Shown: positions 9,979 through 19,186, counted from the first letter of the stretch. The stretch is 64,000 bases of DNA from PALSA-270 sp963770245 (GCA_963770245.1 CAVYOX010000017.1:186001-250000); one strand, 5' to 3'. Numbers and translations are program-made. Notes: generated by a model not told the origin, from the sequence alone.

Positions 9979-10211
9979 CAGAGATCGACCGCATCGGGCG
10001 GCAGGTCACTGATGCGTGGAAAATCCTCCTCCAGCTGCACCAGCGTTGCCAACACGGCTAGCAGCGACGTGGGAGGAGCGGGTTCGATGATGAGCCGGTC
10101 GCCTTCCTTTCGTATGATCGCATCCTCGCCCGGAAATTCGAACTCACGGGGGATCCGCACTGCCCGATTACGACCATTCTTAAAGATTTTGACGTGGCGT
10201 TCCAGGCTCAC
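9978..10211 (-). CDS. vapB: AbrB/MazE-fold antitoxin, VapB type
   Basis: A 77-residue antitoxin. The N-terminal half (VKIFKNGRNRAVRIPREFEFPG) is a swapped-hairpin AbrB/SpoVT DNA-binding fold; the C-terminal half should wrap the VapC active site. The start is GTG with a good GGAGG site four bases upstream. It overlaps vapC by one base. A promoter overlapped by three 12-bp repeats sits just upstream, as expected for autorepression by the VapBC complex. Confidence 0.9.
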   Translation of the reverse strand: MSLERHVKIFKNGRNRAVRIPREFEFPGEDAIIRKEGDRLIIEPAPPTSLLAVLATLVQLEEDFPRISDLPPDAVDL

Positions 10212-10224
10212 TGGGCCTCCTTTA

Positions 10225-10276
10225 GCAAATGCCTCAGCATATGCCTAAGCATATGCTAATTGTCTTCATTTGTCGA
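10225..10276 (-). promoter_or_regulatory. vapBC promoter with three 12-bp operator iterons
   Basis: Three head-to-tail 12-mers on the plus strand (GCAAATGCCTCA, GCATATGCCTAA, GCATATGCTAAT; 10225-10260) lie between the vapB start and a plausible minus-strand promoter: -35 TCGACA (10276-10271), 17-bp spacer, -10 TATGCT (10253-10248). The last repeat covers the -10 box, and the palindromic AGCATATGCT suits a symmetric VapB dimer. Binding would block RNA polymerase. Confidence 0.6.
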
Positions 10277-10474
10277 CCCGGCATGAGACTAAGTTCTAAA
10301 GGATTGATATAACTATACTTATCTGTAAACAGGCCGTCAGATCTGCAGACTTATACGGACGCGAAAATCAATCGGTTGACGCCGCGCAACCAGGTTGCAC
10401 AAGACTGCTGCCTTCTGAGGCAGTTGCATTCAAGCATATCCGGCGGTGGTTGATTCGACCTGAGGTGTCCCCGA

Positions 10475-10783
10475 TCATGCCAGGATCATAGGCGAATAAA
10501 AAGAGAAAATAAAGCAAATAGCACCAACGCAGCCATCATCGAGGAGCCGCTCGATGCCTGTTCTGCAATGAAGGCTGACGCCTCTGCCTAGTTTCACCTG
10601 CTTCACCAAGGTGTCTAGCGGCTCACGAATCCCGACCTCATTTGGGACGGAACGATTCGCGATTGAAAGATTGAGGAACTTGATCCCCAACTGGTCGCAG
10701 AGCCGTTCCTTCTCCGACAGCTCAAGTTCCTTTGCCTTCTCGGGCGTCAACATGGAGACCAGCACTTCAACGCCCTCACCTCA
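10475..10783 (-). pseudogene. Dual-specificity phosphatase fragment
   Basis: The frame reads GVEVLVSMLTPEKAKEL...HCRTGI, which matches the C-terminal half of a dual-specificity/tyrosine phosphatase family; HCRTGI is the start of the HCxxGxxR(S/T) active-site loop. Just after it the true continuation (SSMMAALVLF...) lies in another frame, so a single-base frameshift has broken the loop. Upstream, a TGA stop precedes GEGVEVLVS and the N-terminal half is missing. The enzyme would have removed phosphate from Tyr/Ser/Thr; here it is almost certainly inactive. Confidence 0.65.
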
Positions 10784-11167
10784 CAGCCCACAACGGGTTC
10801 AGTTGAGCATTGCGCATATCTTCTTCGATTTGCAAATTGAGCGTCTTGAACATATGTGCCGCTGGGAAAGTTGCTTGAGTTTCGCTTTCGATCGCGGCGG
10901 AGGAATCTTGATCCATCGTTCGAAAGCTCGGGTCTTGGAGGGGTGTTAAGTACTGACTGCAGCGAATTCTTCGATCTCCGCCGGGGAGGCGTTGAAAACC
11001 CCTCCCTGTTTTACAACTTGCGACAAAGCCTTGCGGCCTGCTTGCCGGAGAAAGACAGTCGACGGCTCTGGGATTTTGCCGGTCCGGGGTGTAATGTGTT
11101 GAAACTACACAGACTGGGATGGCCGGGGGGAAATTGAGCGAAGGAAATTGACGCGGAGCCCGAACTC
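10784..11167. other. Intergenic stretch without supportable gene
   Basis: Between the phosphatase remnant and the kinase locus I see only short frames without recognisable motifs. The missing N-terminal half of the phosphatase could not be found here. Confidence 0.4.
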
Positions 11168-11393
11168 TGGCACCGAGTGGAAGACTTCTATCGGTAATTA
11201 GAGCTGGAAGAGAACCGCCGCGCTCCGACTTCCTCGAAGACTCTTGTGCGGCCGACCCAATAACTCCGACGCGAGGCGGAGTCGCTGCTGACTCAAGGGA
11301 AGCAGGCGGAGCATTTCATTGCGTCGCCCGCGCTCGAAGTTATGGGCAAACTCCCCGCCAACCGGCCGGCGATCACCGGGAGTGGAGCGAAAC
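11168..11393 (+). pseudogene. Decayed N-terminal segment of the kinase gene
   Basis: Read from the TGG at 11168, this region spells WHRVEDFYR, stop, LELEENRRAP..., stop, LRREAESLLTQGKQAEHFIASPALEVMGKLPA. That is the conserved extension found before many acidobacterial Ser/Thr kinases (WxRVxxLFxxALELxPxxRxAFL...LRREVESLLA...FIxxPA). Two in-frame stops and a final frame change separate it from the kinase frame, so it can no longer be translated as part of the kinase. Confidence 0.65.
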
Positions 11394-14228
11394 TTGATTG
11401 GCACCACGATTTCTCATTATCGGGTGATTGACATACTCGGCGACGGCGGCATGGGAGTGGTCTATAAAGCCGAGGACACGCGGTTGCATCGTTTCGTCGC
11501 CCTCAAGCTGTTGCCGCCCGGCCTTGCCGGAGACCCGCAGGCATTGGTCCGCTTTCAACGCGAGGCGCGAGCCGCCTCCACGCTGAACCACCCCAGTATT
11601 TGCACCATCCACGACGTCGGCGAGCAGGACGGCCAAGCCTTCATCGCCATGGAGTTTCTGGACGGGCTGACTCTGAAGAGCCTGATCGCTGGCAAGCCGC
11701 TCGAAATCGAAAGAATTCTGGATCTCGGCAGACAGATCGCCGATGCGCTCGATGCCGCCCACGCCACCGGCATCATTCACCGGGACATCAAGCCCGCCAA
11801 CATCTTTGTCACCAGTCGGGGCCTGGCGAAGATTCTGGACTTCGGCTTGGCTAAACTATCCCTGAGACCCGACACCGAGGCGGACAGCAATGCCTCGACC
11901 ATCGATGCCCCGCTTACCAGCACCGGCACGACCGTGGGCACGGTGGTGTACATGTCGCCGGAACAAGTGCGGGGGAGGGAACTGGATGGCCGAACCGATC
12001 TGTTCTCCTTTGGGGTGGTACTTTATGAGATGGCGACCGGAACGTTGCCTTTCCGCGGCGAAAGCACGGGAGGGATCTTCGACTCCATCCTGAACCAGGC
12101 ACCGGTTCCTCCCGTTCGGCTGAATCCCGACGTGGTCCCGGAGTTAGAACGGATCATCGCCAAGTGTTTGGAGAAGGATCGCAACCTGCGCTACCAGCAC
12201 GCTTCCGAGGTGCGCACGGATCTCGAACGGCTGAAGCGGGACCGGGCGTCGGCGGGAGTGACCATCAGCGCCAATGCCGGAGCCTCCGCCGGCCTGAGGA
12301 AAAGCTGGAAGTCCATGGTCGGTGCCGCTGTCGCCCTACTGGCGATATCAGTCGCTGGTTACTTCTATTTCCACCGCATGCCCAAGCTTACCGACCGGGA
12401 CACGATCGTCCTGGGGGATTTTGCCAACACGACCGACGACCCCGTCTTCGACGGCACCCTGCGGCAAGGGCTATCGGTGCAACTGGAACAATCACCTTTC
12501 CTGAGCCTTATTTCGGAGCAACAAATCCAGCAGACCCTCGGCCTGATGGGGCAGCCAGCCGAAGCCAAACTCATACCCGCGGTGGCGCGGGAACTTTGCC
12601 AGCGAACCGGGAGCGCCGCGGTTCTCGCCGGTTCGATTACGCAGATTGGCACGCAGTACCTGCTGACGCTCAAGGCGGATAACTGCGAAAGCGGGGAATC
12701 GCTGGCCAGCACGGAGGCACAGGCGAGCGACGAGAACCATGTGCTCGAAGCGCTGGGCAAAACCGCTTCGGAAATTCGGAACAAGCTGGGCGAGTCGCTG
12801 AGCACGGTGCAGGAGCATGATACCCCGCTTGAACAGGCCACGACGCCGTCGCTGGAAGCCCTGAAAGCTTTCAGCTCGGGCATTAGGGTCATCGACACAA
12901 CCGGATCGGCCGCGGCGATTCCGTTTTTCAAACGTGCCATCGAACTCGACCCGAACTTTGCGCTCGCCTACACCTACTTGGGCATCATGGAAGACGATAT
13001 TCTTGAATCCAGCGTTGCTGTGAACTACCAGCGAAAGGCATACGAACTGCGCGATCGAACTAGTGAAGCGGAGAAGTATTCGATCACCGCTATGTACCAC
13101 AAGGATGTCACCGGAAACATCGCCAAGGCCATCGAAGCCTGCCAGCTTTGGATACAGGCCTATCCGCGGGCGTTCCATCCGCACGATCTCTTGGCGGGAG
13201 CAATTTTGCCGGTGATTGGACAATATGAGAAATCCGTGGAAGAAGCCGCCGAGGCAATCCGTCTAAATCCGAACTTTCCCATCGCCTACGCGCAACGCAT
13301 GTTCAGCCAAGTCGCTCTGAATCGCCTCGACGAGGCGAAGGCCACCTACGTGCGAGCTCTGGAACGTAAACTAGACAATCCGTTCTTGGATATCAGCCTG
13401 TATCAAATTGCATTTTTGCAGAACGATGCGGCGGGGATGGCGCAGCAGGTTGCAAAGACGGCGGGCCTGGCGGGATTCGAGGACCAATTGCTGAACTTGG
13501 AAGGCGATACGGCCGCCTATGCAGGGCACCTTAAAGGCGCCCGCGAGCTTTCCCGCCGTGCCATGGATTCTGCCGAACGGGCAGGAGAGAAGGAGCCACC
13601 CGCAACCTACTTTGTCACGTCTGGCCTGAGAGAAGCCTGGTTCGGCAACCCAGACGAAGCGCGGCGGCGTGTCAGTTTGGCATTGAGGCGCTCGACAAGC
13701 CGCGATGTGCTCTATCTTGCCGCGCTCGCATTGGCTTATTCGAGGGAAGACGCGCGAGCACAAGCGCTGACCGAGGATTTGGGCAAGAGGTTCCCGGAGG
13801 ACACGCTGGTGCAGTTCAATTACCTGCCGACCCTCCGCGCAAAGCTCGCGCTCAATCAAGGGGATGCTTCTGAGGCCATTGAGAGTCTTACAGCTGCCAC
13901 GCCCTACGAGCTTGGGGGTTCAACCTCCAGTGCTTTCAATTGGACCAACATGTACCCAGTTTATGTGCGTGGCGAAGCCTATCTGGCCGCGCGCCGGGGG
14001 ACGGAGACCGCCGCCGAGTTCCAGAAAATCCTCGACCACCGCGGAATTGTAGGCAACGGACCCCTCGGTGCACTCGCCCATCTTGGTCTCGCCCGCGCCT
14101 ACGCGTTGCAGGGCGACACTGCGAAGGCCAAGTCGGCATATCAGGATTTCCTCACCCTCTGGAGAGATGCCGACCCCGACATTCCCATCCTCAAGCAAGC
14201 CAAAGCGGAATACGCCAAGCTCCAGTGA
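11394..14228 (+). CDS. Membrane Ser/Thr protein kinase with TPR domain
   Basis: A Hanks-type kinase: glycine loop LGDGGMGVVYKAED (residues ~16-29), catalytic lysine in VALKLLP, HRDIKPAN catalytic loop (~129) and DFGLAKL (~149). A transmembrane helix at ~307-327 (MVGAAVALLAISVAGYFYF) places the kinase in the cytoplasm and the rest outside: a conserved module starting VLGDFANTTDDPVFDGTLRQG, then TPR repeats to the C-terminus (for example FKRAIELDPNFALAYTYLG). I prefer the TTG start at 11394, giving (M)IGTTISHYR as in most relatives with a GGAG site upstream; the frame is open back to 11319. It probably phosphorylates cytoplasmic partners in response to an envelope or protein-binding cue. The decayed segment upstream suggests the gene was shortened. 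Confidence 0.9.
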   Translation: MIGTTISHYRVIDILGDGGMGVVYKAEDTRLHRFVALKLLPPGLAGDPQALVRFQREARAASTLNHPSICTIHDVGEQDGQAFIAMEFLDGLTLKSLIAGKPLEIERILDLGRQIADALDAAHATGIIHRDIKPANIFVTSRGLAKILDFGLAKLSLRPDTEADSNASTIDAPLTSTGTTVGTVVYMSPEQVRGRELDGRTDLFSFGVVLYEMATGTLPFRGESTGGIFDSILNQAPVPPVRLNPDVVPELERIIAKCLEKDRNLRYQHASEVRTDLERLKRDRASAGVTISANAGASAGLRKSWKSMVGAAVALLAISVAGYFYFHRMPKLTDRDTIVLGDFANTTDDPVFDGTLRQGLSVQLEQSPFLSLISEQQIQQTLGLMGQPAEAKLIPAVARELCQRTGSAAVLAGSITQIGTQYLLTLKADNCESGESLASTEAQASDENHVLEALGKTASEIRNKLGESLSTVQEHDTPLEQATTPSLEALKAFSSGIRVIDTTGSAAAIPFFKRAIELDPNFALAYTYLGIMEDDILESSVAVNYQRKAYELRDRTSEAEKYSITAMYHKDVTGNIAKAIEACQLWIQAYPRAFHPHDLLAGAILPVIGQYEKSVEEAAEAIRLNPNFPIAYAQRMFSQVALNRLDEAKATYVRALERKLDNPFLDISLYQIAFLQNDAAGMAQQVAKTAGLAGFEDQLLNLEGDTAAYAGHLKGARELSRRAMDSAERAGEKEPPATYFVTSGLREAWFGNPDEARRRVSLALRRSTSRDVLYLAALALAYSREDARAQALTEDLGKRFPEDTLVQFNYLPTLRAKLALNQGDASEAIESLTAATPYELGGSTSSAFNWTNMYPVYVRGEAYLAARRGTETAAEFQKILDHRGIVGNGPLGALAHLGLARAYALQGDTAKAKSAYQDFLTLWRDADPDIPILKQAKAEYAKLQ

Positions 14229-14270
14229 GCCACGAATGACGGGCTTTGCGGCGTGTGGAGGTCGCGACTT

Positions 14271-14561
14271 TTAGTGAAAGCGGAGATCGAGCGCGTGAGT
14301 CTCTTCGACGCTGCGATCACGCATCAACAGCGGTTCGTCATCCGGAGTCAATCCTATCCAGCCAGCGAAAACGTCGGCGAGCTGGGGAAAATCATTGAGG
14401 CCTACAACTGGCTCCAGAACGCGATCTTTGATTCGCACGCGAACCACCGCCCCCGCGCCGTCCCGGTTTTCTCGCGCGTCGATATACAGGCCGTCGTGCG
14501 ACCACTCGTCGTAGCTGATCTGTTGCGCCCCCACTTTGGCTTTCTTAAACCAACCCACCAA
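14271..14561 (-). CDS. Small conserved-looking hypothetical protein
   Basis: A 96-residue open frame on the minus strand, convergent with the kinase. The composition is protein-like (balanced charged and hydrophobic residues, motifs DEWSHDGLYIDAREN and DFPQLADVFAGWIG), without signal peptide or membrane helix. I do not recognise the family. It sits alone between two plus-strand genes. The opposite-strand frame covering the same bases (14253-14591) looks less natural. Confidence 0.5.
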   Translation of the reverse strand: MVGWFKKAKVGAQQISYDEWSHDGLYIDARENRDGAGAVVRVRIKDRVLEPVVGLNDFPQLADVFAGWIGLTPDDEPLLMRDRSVEETHALDLRFH

Positions 14562-14658
14562 GATAACGCGACAATACTAGAAAAACACTAGAGATCACCC
14601 GCGAGCAGCCCGTGTACTATTTGCTTCTTTGCACGGCAACAACCAGGAGGAAATGCCT

Positions 14659-15309
14659 ATGCCGCCGGTGAGCGTGCAGCCGATCTATCTTCCGGATGTC
14701 GAGAACAATCCTCAACCGAGTCGCTATCTGGATCTCATTCGAACCTGTCAAAGCGCGGGGCGCGAGACCTGGAACATCTGGTATCTGTTTGCCTTTCGTC
14801 CGCAAATGACCCAGCACCTTGCGCGCTTCACCCAGGAGGTGATGCGCGAGCCGTCGCCGCTCGGCCCTGGGTTGCGGGAGTTGATCGCGGCCTACACTTC
14901 CTACGTCAACCAGTGCGAATTCTGTACCAAGGCACATGTGGCGGTTGCGGCGGAGTTGCTGGGAAGCGAGGATCTGGTCTGGCATGCGCTGCGCAATCTC
15001 GAGGCTTCCTCCTTGAAGGAAGAAGAGAAGGCTTTGCTCCGATTTGCCGGCAAAGTAACCAGCGACCTGCCTGGGATGACCGAGGCCGACGTGAAATCGC
15101 TAAGGGAGATCGGCTGGAGCGACGAGGCGATCTTTTACACCATTACGGTTTGCGCCTTGTTCAATTTCTACAATCGCTGGATCACAGCCTCCGGGGTCCA
15201 TGCCGTCTCCGAGGAAGGCCATCGGACTCACGGGAAAGTGCTCGCCGAGAAGGGATACGACCCGGGGCTGAGGCAACAACACTTAGAGAACACGCTGCAG
15301 CCGCGGTGA
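14659..15309 (+). CDS. AhpD-like carboxymuconolactone decarboxylase-family protein
   Basis: A 216-residue alkylhydroperoxidase-like protein. The AhpD redox motif is present as C86-E-F-C89 with H93 (NQCEFCTKAH) on an all-alpha scaffold (RFTQEVMRE, LREIGWSDEAIFYTITVCALFNFYNRW). The family reduces peroxides through the CxxC pair or has related thiol chemistry. The start at 14659 is eight bases from a perfect AGGAGG; an ATG at 14653 is too close. No partner reductase gene is adjacent. An exported esterase gene follows on the same strand. Confidence 0.88.
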   Translation: MPPVSVQPIYLPDVENNPQPSRYLDLIRTCQSAGRETWNIWYLFAFRPQMTQHLARFTQEVMREPSPLGPGLRELIAAYTSYVNQCEFCTKAHVAVAAELLGSEDLVWHALRNLEASSLKEEEKALLRFAGKVTSDLPGMTEADVKSLREIGWSDEAIFYTITVCALFNFYNRWITASGVHAVSEEGHRTHGKVLAEKGYDPGLRQQHLENTLQPR

Positions 15310-15407
15310 ATCGGTTTCCTCGCGCAAAGTGTTGGATGTCAATGGGGTTCGAGAACCATCGTTGGTTTCAAAACCGTCGTCGGTTTCAAAGGAGCGTCCG
15401 ACCCGCC

Positions 15408-17012
15408 ATGCGTAGAAGCGTTCACCCACTGCTCTCGGTCTGGCTTCTTTGGCCTCTGCTTACGCTAGCTCAACCGTCCAAGGCGGAATCCTGTCCAGCC
15501 GATCAGCATCCGACGTTCCGGGTTTCGGTCGCCCCCGGATTGGCGGCTCAGGCGCTTTCCGGCCGGCTGATTGTCATGATGTCCAATCAGTTGGGAGCCA
15601 AGGGCAAACTGGCTCCAAGCTTTGGGCCGGACGCTCACTCCGTATGGGTGGCCGCGAAAGAGGTGCATGACCTGACAGCGCAGTCACCGGTCGACCTCGA
15701 TCCGGATGAATTGGCCTATCCGGCCGCATTCTGCACCGCCCCGGCCGGACACTACAAAATCAGCGCTGTCCTCGATGTGAACCACCATTTTGCCTACTAC
15801 TACGACGCCGCGGACGGCGATCTGCTGAGCCCGACCACGGATCATAAGTTTGATCCCTCGACCAACGACCGAATTTCACTGACCCTCGAAGAACGCGAGA
15901 CCGACCCTCCCCTGCCATTGCCGCCCCACACCGAACTGTTCGATTTCACGAGTCCAGCCTTATCCGAGTTTTGGGGGCGCCCCATCCACATGCGTGGCGC
16001 GGTGGTCGTGCCGCCCAGCTACGGTGCCAGTAAGGATCGCTACCCCACGGTTTACATGACGCACGGCTTTGGCGCGGACATGAGATATCTGGTTGGGCGG
16101 GTGGCGACGAACACCAATCAGCTGATGGAGGACAAGAAGATACCGGAGATGATCTGGGTGCTGCTGCTGCAGGCCTTTCCGACCGGCACCCATGAGTTCG
16201 CTGATTCGGTGAACAATGGACCCTGGGGGAAAGCTTTGACCACCGAGCTGATCCCCTACCTCGAAAAGAAGTATCGAATGGATGCCAGGCCGAGCGGACG
16301 TTTGCTGACCGGGCATTCCTCCGGAGGATGGTCGGCGTTGTGGGTGCAGGTATCCCACCCGGGATTTTTCGGCGGGACTTGGCCTACGGCTCCCGATCCC
16401 GGCGATTTCCGCAACTTCACGCTGATTGACATCACCAAACCCCCGCTGCCAAACTTTTTCCACCGGGATGACGGCAGTCCATTGATGTTTATTCGCATGG
16501 GCGGAAAGGACACCCAATCCCTCGAGGATCTGGCTCTCCAGGAGCGTGTGCTGGGGGACTATGGCGGGCAGTTGGCGTCATTCGAGTGGGTTTTCAGCCC
16601 ACGCGGCAAAGACGGACGTCCCATGCCGTTGTTTGATCGCGATACTGGAACGATCGATCCAGAGGTCGCAGAGTACTGGGAAAAGCACTACGACATTGCG
16701 AACCTGTTGCGCACGAACTGGAAGAAAATAGGTCCGCTCCTGAACGGTAAGATACACCTCACCGTCGGCACCGCGGATACCTTCCACCTGGACGCCCCCG
16801 CCCGACTGCTGGAGCAAACCATTAAGGATCTGGGAGGCAAGGCCAGCTTTACATACCTAGAAGGACGCACTCACTTCGATTTATACCAGGGTGGGTTGTC
16901 GGAGCGCATTGCCCGGGAGATGTACGCTGTCGCCCGGCCGGGTGGCAACCGAGCGCAACTACGGCGGGGTCATCCGCCAAGGCCTAGCTCGGCGGCGGCC
17001 TTAGAGCCTTAA
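15408..17012 (+). CDS. Exported esterase, enterochelin-esterase-like
   Basis: A 534-residue protein beginning with a signal peptide (MRRSVHPLLSVWLLWPLLTL, cleaved near KAES). After a ~170-residue beta-rich N-terminal region comes an alpha/beta hydrolase of the putative esterase (Fes/IroE, esterase D) type: YPTVYMTHGFG oxyanion strand, nucleophile elbow GHSSGGW (Ser ~303), an acidic residue probably in GTADTFHLD, and a late His in GRTHFDLY (~487). It should hydrolyse carboxylic esters in the periplasm or outside. The open frame extends far upstream to 14913, but that part is an out-of-frame shadow of the AhpD-like gene. An MFS transporter follows after 9 bp, so the two probably form an operon. 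Confidence 0.85.
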   Translation: MRRSVHPLLSVWLLWPLLTLAQPSKAESCPADQHPTFRVSVAPGLAAQALSGRLIVMMSNQLGAKGKLAPSFGPDAHSVWVAAKEVHDLTAQSPVDLDPDELAYPAAFCTAPAGHYKISAVLDVNHHFAYYYDAADGDLLSPTTDHKFDPSTNDRISLTLEERETDPPLPLPPHTELFDFTSPALSEFWGRPIHMRGAVVVPPSYGASKDRYPTVYMTHGFGADMRYLVGRVATNTNQLMEDKKIPEMIWVLLLQAFPTGTHEFADSVNNGPWGKALTTELIPYLEKKYRMDARPSGRLLTGHSSGGWSALWVQVSHPGFFGGTWPTAPDPGDFRNFTLIDITKPPLPNFFHRDDGSPLMFIRMGGKDTQSLEDLALQERVLGDYGGQLASFEWVFSPRGKDGRPMPLFDRDTGTIDPEVAEYWEKHYDIANLLRTNWKKIGPLLNGKIHLTVGTADTFHLDAPARLLEQTIKDLGGKASFTYLEGRTHFDLYQGGLSERIAREMYAVARPGGNRAQLRRGHPPRPSSAAALEP

Positions 17013-17021
17013 GGACTTAGA

Positions 17022-18359
17022 GTGTCCAGAGGAAAACCTAATGAGCTGGGGAGCGAAGACATCGCAGGTCGGATGGAAAACGTGAGCTCGGCCCGTCATC
17101 CCCCAAGCAATTTGGTGCAAAACGGCGAAACGGCGCCCGGCCTCGGTGAATTTGACCTCGGTTATTACGGCTGGCGCGTGGTGCTGGCGGCGTGTCTTGG
17201 CGTGATGGCGGGGTTTGGCTCGCTGTTCGTTTATACCTTTGCGGTTTTTGTAAAACCGCTGGGGGCGGAATTCGGCTGGAGCCGTGAAGCCGTCTCGCGT
17301 GGCTTCGGACTCGCCGCCGTCACCTTGGGTCTAGTCTCTCCACTCCTAGGCCGGTGGATCGACCGCTTCGGTCCCCGCCGCATCATTTTACCGTGCATGA
17401 CGGTGTTTGGTTGCGCCATTGCTTCGCTGGCGCTATTGCGCTCCGAATTGTGGCAGTTCTACCTGACCTGCATCGTGCTGGGCCTGGTGGGAAACGGTGC
17501 CGCCCATCTGGCGTATTCGCGGTCCATTTCTACCTGGTTTCAGCACCGTTTGGGACTGGCCCTGGCCTTCGTGATGGTGGGAGCTGGCTTGGGCGCCATG
17601 ATCCTGCCGGTGTTTGCGCAAACCATCATCAGTCGATCTGGCTGGAGGGCAGCTTACGCGTCACTGGGTGGTCTTGCCTTGCTGTTCGGGTTGCCGCTCA
17701 GTTGGCGCTATATCCGCGAACGGGGTCCAATCCGGCACGAGTCTACTCCTCTGGCGCATTCCGGAATGACGTGGCAGCAAGGCCTGCGCTCTTTTGTCTT
17801 CTGGATTATCGTCGCCGTCCTTTGTGTGAGTTCGATCAGCATGAATGGAGCGATCACGCAGATGTCTGCGTTGCTGACGGATCGAGCAATCACAGCCGGA
17901 GATGCGGCGCTGTGCGCGTCCGTGCTGGGTGGTTCGAGCGTGCTCGGCAGGATCGCCGTGGGCTGGCTGCTGGACCGATTTTTCGGGGCGCGTGTCGCCT
18001 TTGCCGTGAGCCTGATTACCGCGGGGGGCATTTTTCTGCTCGCCCGGGCGAGCAGTTTTCCCGCGGGTAGCCTGGCGGCGGCGCTCATCGGCGTCGGGGC
18101 CGGGGGCGAAGCAGCCATCACGCCTTACTTGCTCACGCGTTATTTTGGGCTGCGCGCCTTTTCCACGCTTTACGGTCTCACCTGGACGTTCTATGCCTTT
18201 GCGGCAGGTATTGGTCCGGTGATACTCGGCCGCGCCTTTGATGCGACCGGTTCCTACGCTGCTTTGCTGGTCGCGCTAGCAGCGGCGCTGGCCTTGGCGG
18301 GCGCCATGAACCTCCTGCTTCCGAAGTATCCAAACTCATCAGCCGGTCATCTCCCCTGA
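17022..18359 (+). CDS. MFS transporter
   Basis: A 445-residue inner-membrane protein with about twelve hydrophobic segments and the MFS A-loop signature in the first half (GRWIDRFGPRRIIL) and its counterpart in the second (GRIAVGWLLDRFFGARVAF). The pattern resembles oxalate/formate antiporter and monocarboxylate-type members, but substrate is not readable. The start may be the GTG at 17022 or the ATG at 17073; the first ~45 residues are polar and non-conserved in look. It lies directly behind the esterase gene, which hints at transport of a product of ester hydrolysis. Confidence 0.88.
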   Translation: MSRGKPNELGSEDIAGRMENVSSARHPPSNLVQNGETAPGLGEFDLGYYGWRVVLAACLGVMAGFGSLFVYTFAVFVKPLGAEFGWSREAVSRGFGLAAVTLGLVSPLLGRWIDRFGPRRIILPCMTVFGCAIASLALLRSELWQFYLTCIVLGLVGNGAAHLAYSRSISTWFQHRLGLALAFVMVGAGLGAMILPVFAQTIISRSGWRAAYASLGGLALLFGLPLSWRYIRERGPIRHESTPLAHSGMTWQQGLRSFVFWIIVAVLCVSSISMNGAITQMSALLTDRAITAGDAALCASVLGGSSVLGRIAVGWLLDRFFGARVAFAVSLITAGGIFLLARASSFPAGSLAAALIGVGAGGEAAITPYLLTRYFGLRAFSTLYGLTWTFYAFAAGIGPVILGRAFDATGSYAALLVALAAALALAGAMNLLLPKYPNSSAGHLP

Positions 18360-18748
18360 GCGAAACCCAAAAGGGGTACCTAGTCCGCGCGGTCGGAAAT
18401 GCGACCACCAGGGCACACCGTACGCGCCAAACACGCAACTAAAACTGAAAGCCCGGAGTGAGGGAGCTTGATCATGCACACTTTGGGGAAAAGGAGCCAC
18501 AAAGTGGAAGGAAAAAAAGCCGGAGTTGTCAAACGCCAGTGCTCCAGCCTAACCAGCCGCTAACGAAGCCCGTCACCTCCGCCGGCGGCTTGGCACCCTT
18601 GATCACGAGCTATAGCTTGATCGCCAGCTCCCCGAAGAGGGCGGACGTGGAGATGGTAAGCATGATCAGAACAACGCCCGCGACACCGCTCAGCCCGCTA
18701 AGGATGCAGAATGACCATTGGAGATGGCGCTTTTGTCCATATGGCCAC
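18360..18748. other. Gap with a possible minus-strand membrane-peptide remnant
   Basis: No complete gene. On the minus strand, from about 18740 down to 18612, one frame reads WPYGQKRHLQWSFCILSG then a strongly hydrophobic run (VAGVVLIMLTISTSALFGELAIKL) and a TAG stop; the same frame continues sensibly after the stop. It may be a decayed transmembrane protein, but no start codon or family can be assigned. Confidence 0.3.
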
Positions 18749-19186
18749 TTACAAGTAGTTGACAATGATCTTCGGATCTATCCGACCACTTAAAAACTGA
18801 AAAGCGGCGGCGAATTTCGGGGGCCCGAAATGACCTTTTGCGCTGTTCGAGGCCCCCACGCCTTCACGGGGTATTCCCATAAAGTTCGTGTCCACTTTGC
18901 CGTTGGAATTCTCGTCGTGGAAAACCGACACCGCAAACGTCCCAGAGGCGATGCCAGGGAATTGGCAGACTGCATGCCCATGTGAGATTTCGGACTTGAC
19001 GTGTGCGGCGGCTTCGGCGCTACCCTCGGCCGAGGAAAAGAGCGCGCACAAGACCTGGCAGTTGTCGTTGCGCAATCCGGAGATCTCAAACTGGATCAGA
19101 TTCTCGTGCGCGGGTTGCGCCTCAGCCAGGACAGAAGGGCAGAGCGCTGAGAACGCCAGGGCAAGAGCAAATGTTCCGCGCCACAT
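18749..19186 (-). CDS. DUF2141 exported protein
   Basis: About 145 residues with a signal peptide (MWRGTFALALAFSALCPSVLA) and a single DUF2141 beta-sandwich: LIQFEISGLRNDNCQVLCALFSS, then FAVSVFHDENSNGKVDTNFMGIPREG and the SNSAKGHFGPPKF ending, all typical of the family. Function is unknown; members are small periplasmic or secreted proteins. I chose the ATG at 19186 because it starts the signal peptide; an upstream TTG exists at 19201. It lies 28 bp downstream of the sigma54 activator on the same strand and may be cotranscribed with it. Confidence 0.85.
   Translation of the reverse strand: MWRGTFALALAFSALCPSVLAEAQPAHENLIQFEISGLRNDNCQVLCALFSSAEGSAEAAAHVKSEISHGHAVCQFPGIASGTFAVSVFHDENSNGKVDTNFMGIPREGVGASNSAKGHFGPPKFAAAFQFLSGRIDPKIIVNYL

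Noticed and set aside
14913..15407. N-terminal extension of the esterase frame
   Set aside because: It overlaps the AhpD-like gene in another frame and precedes a clear signal peptide, so it is not translated as part of the esterase.
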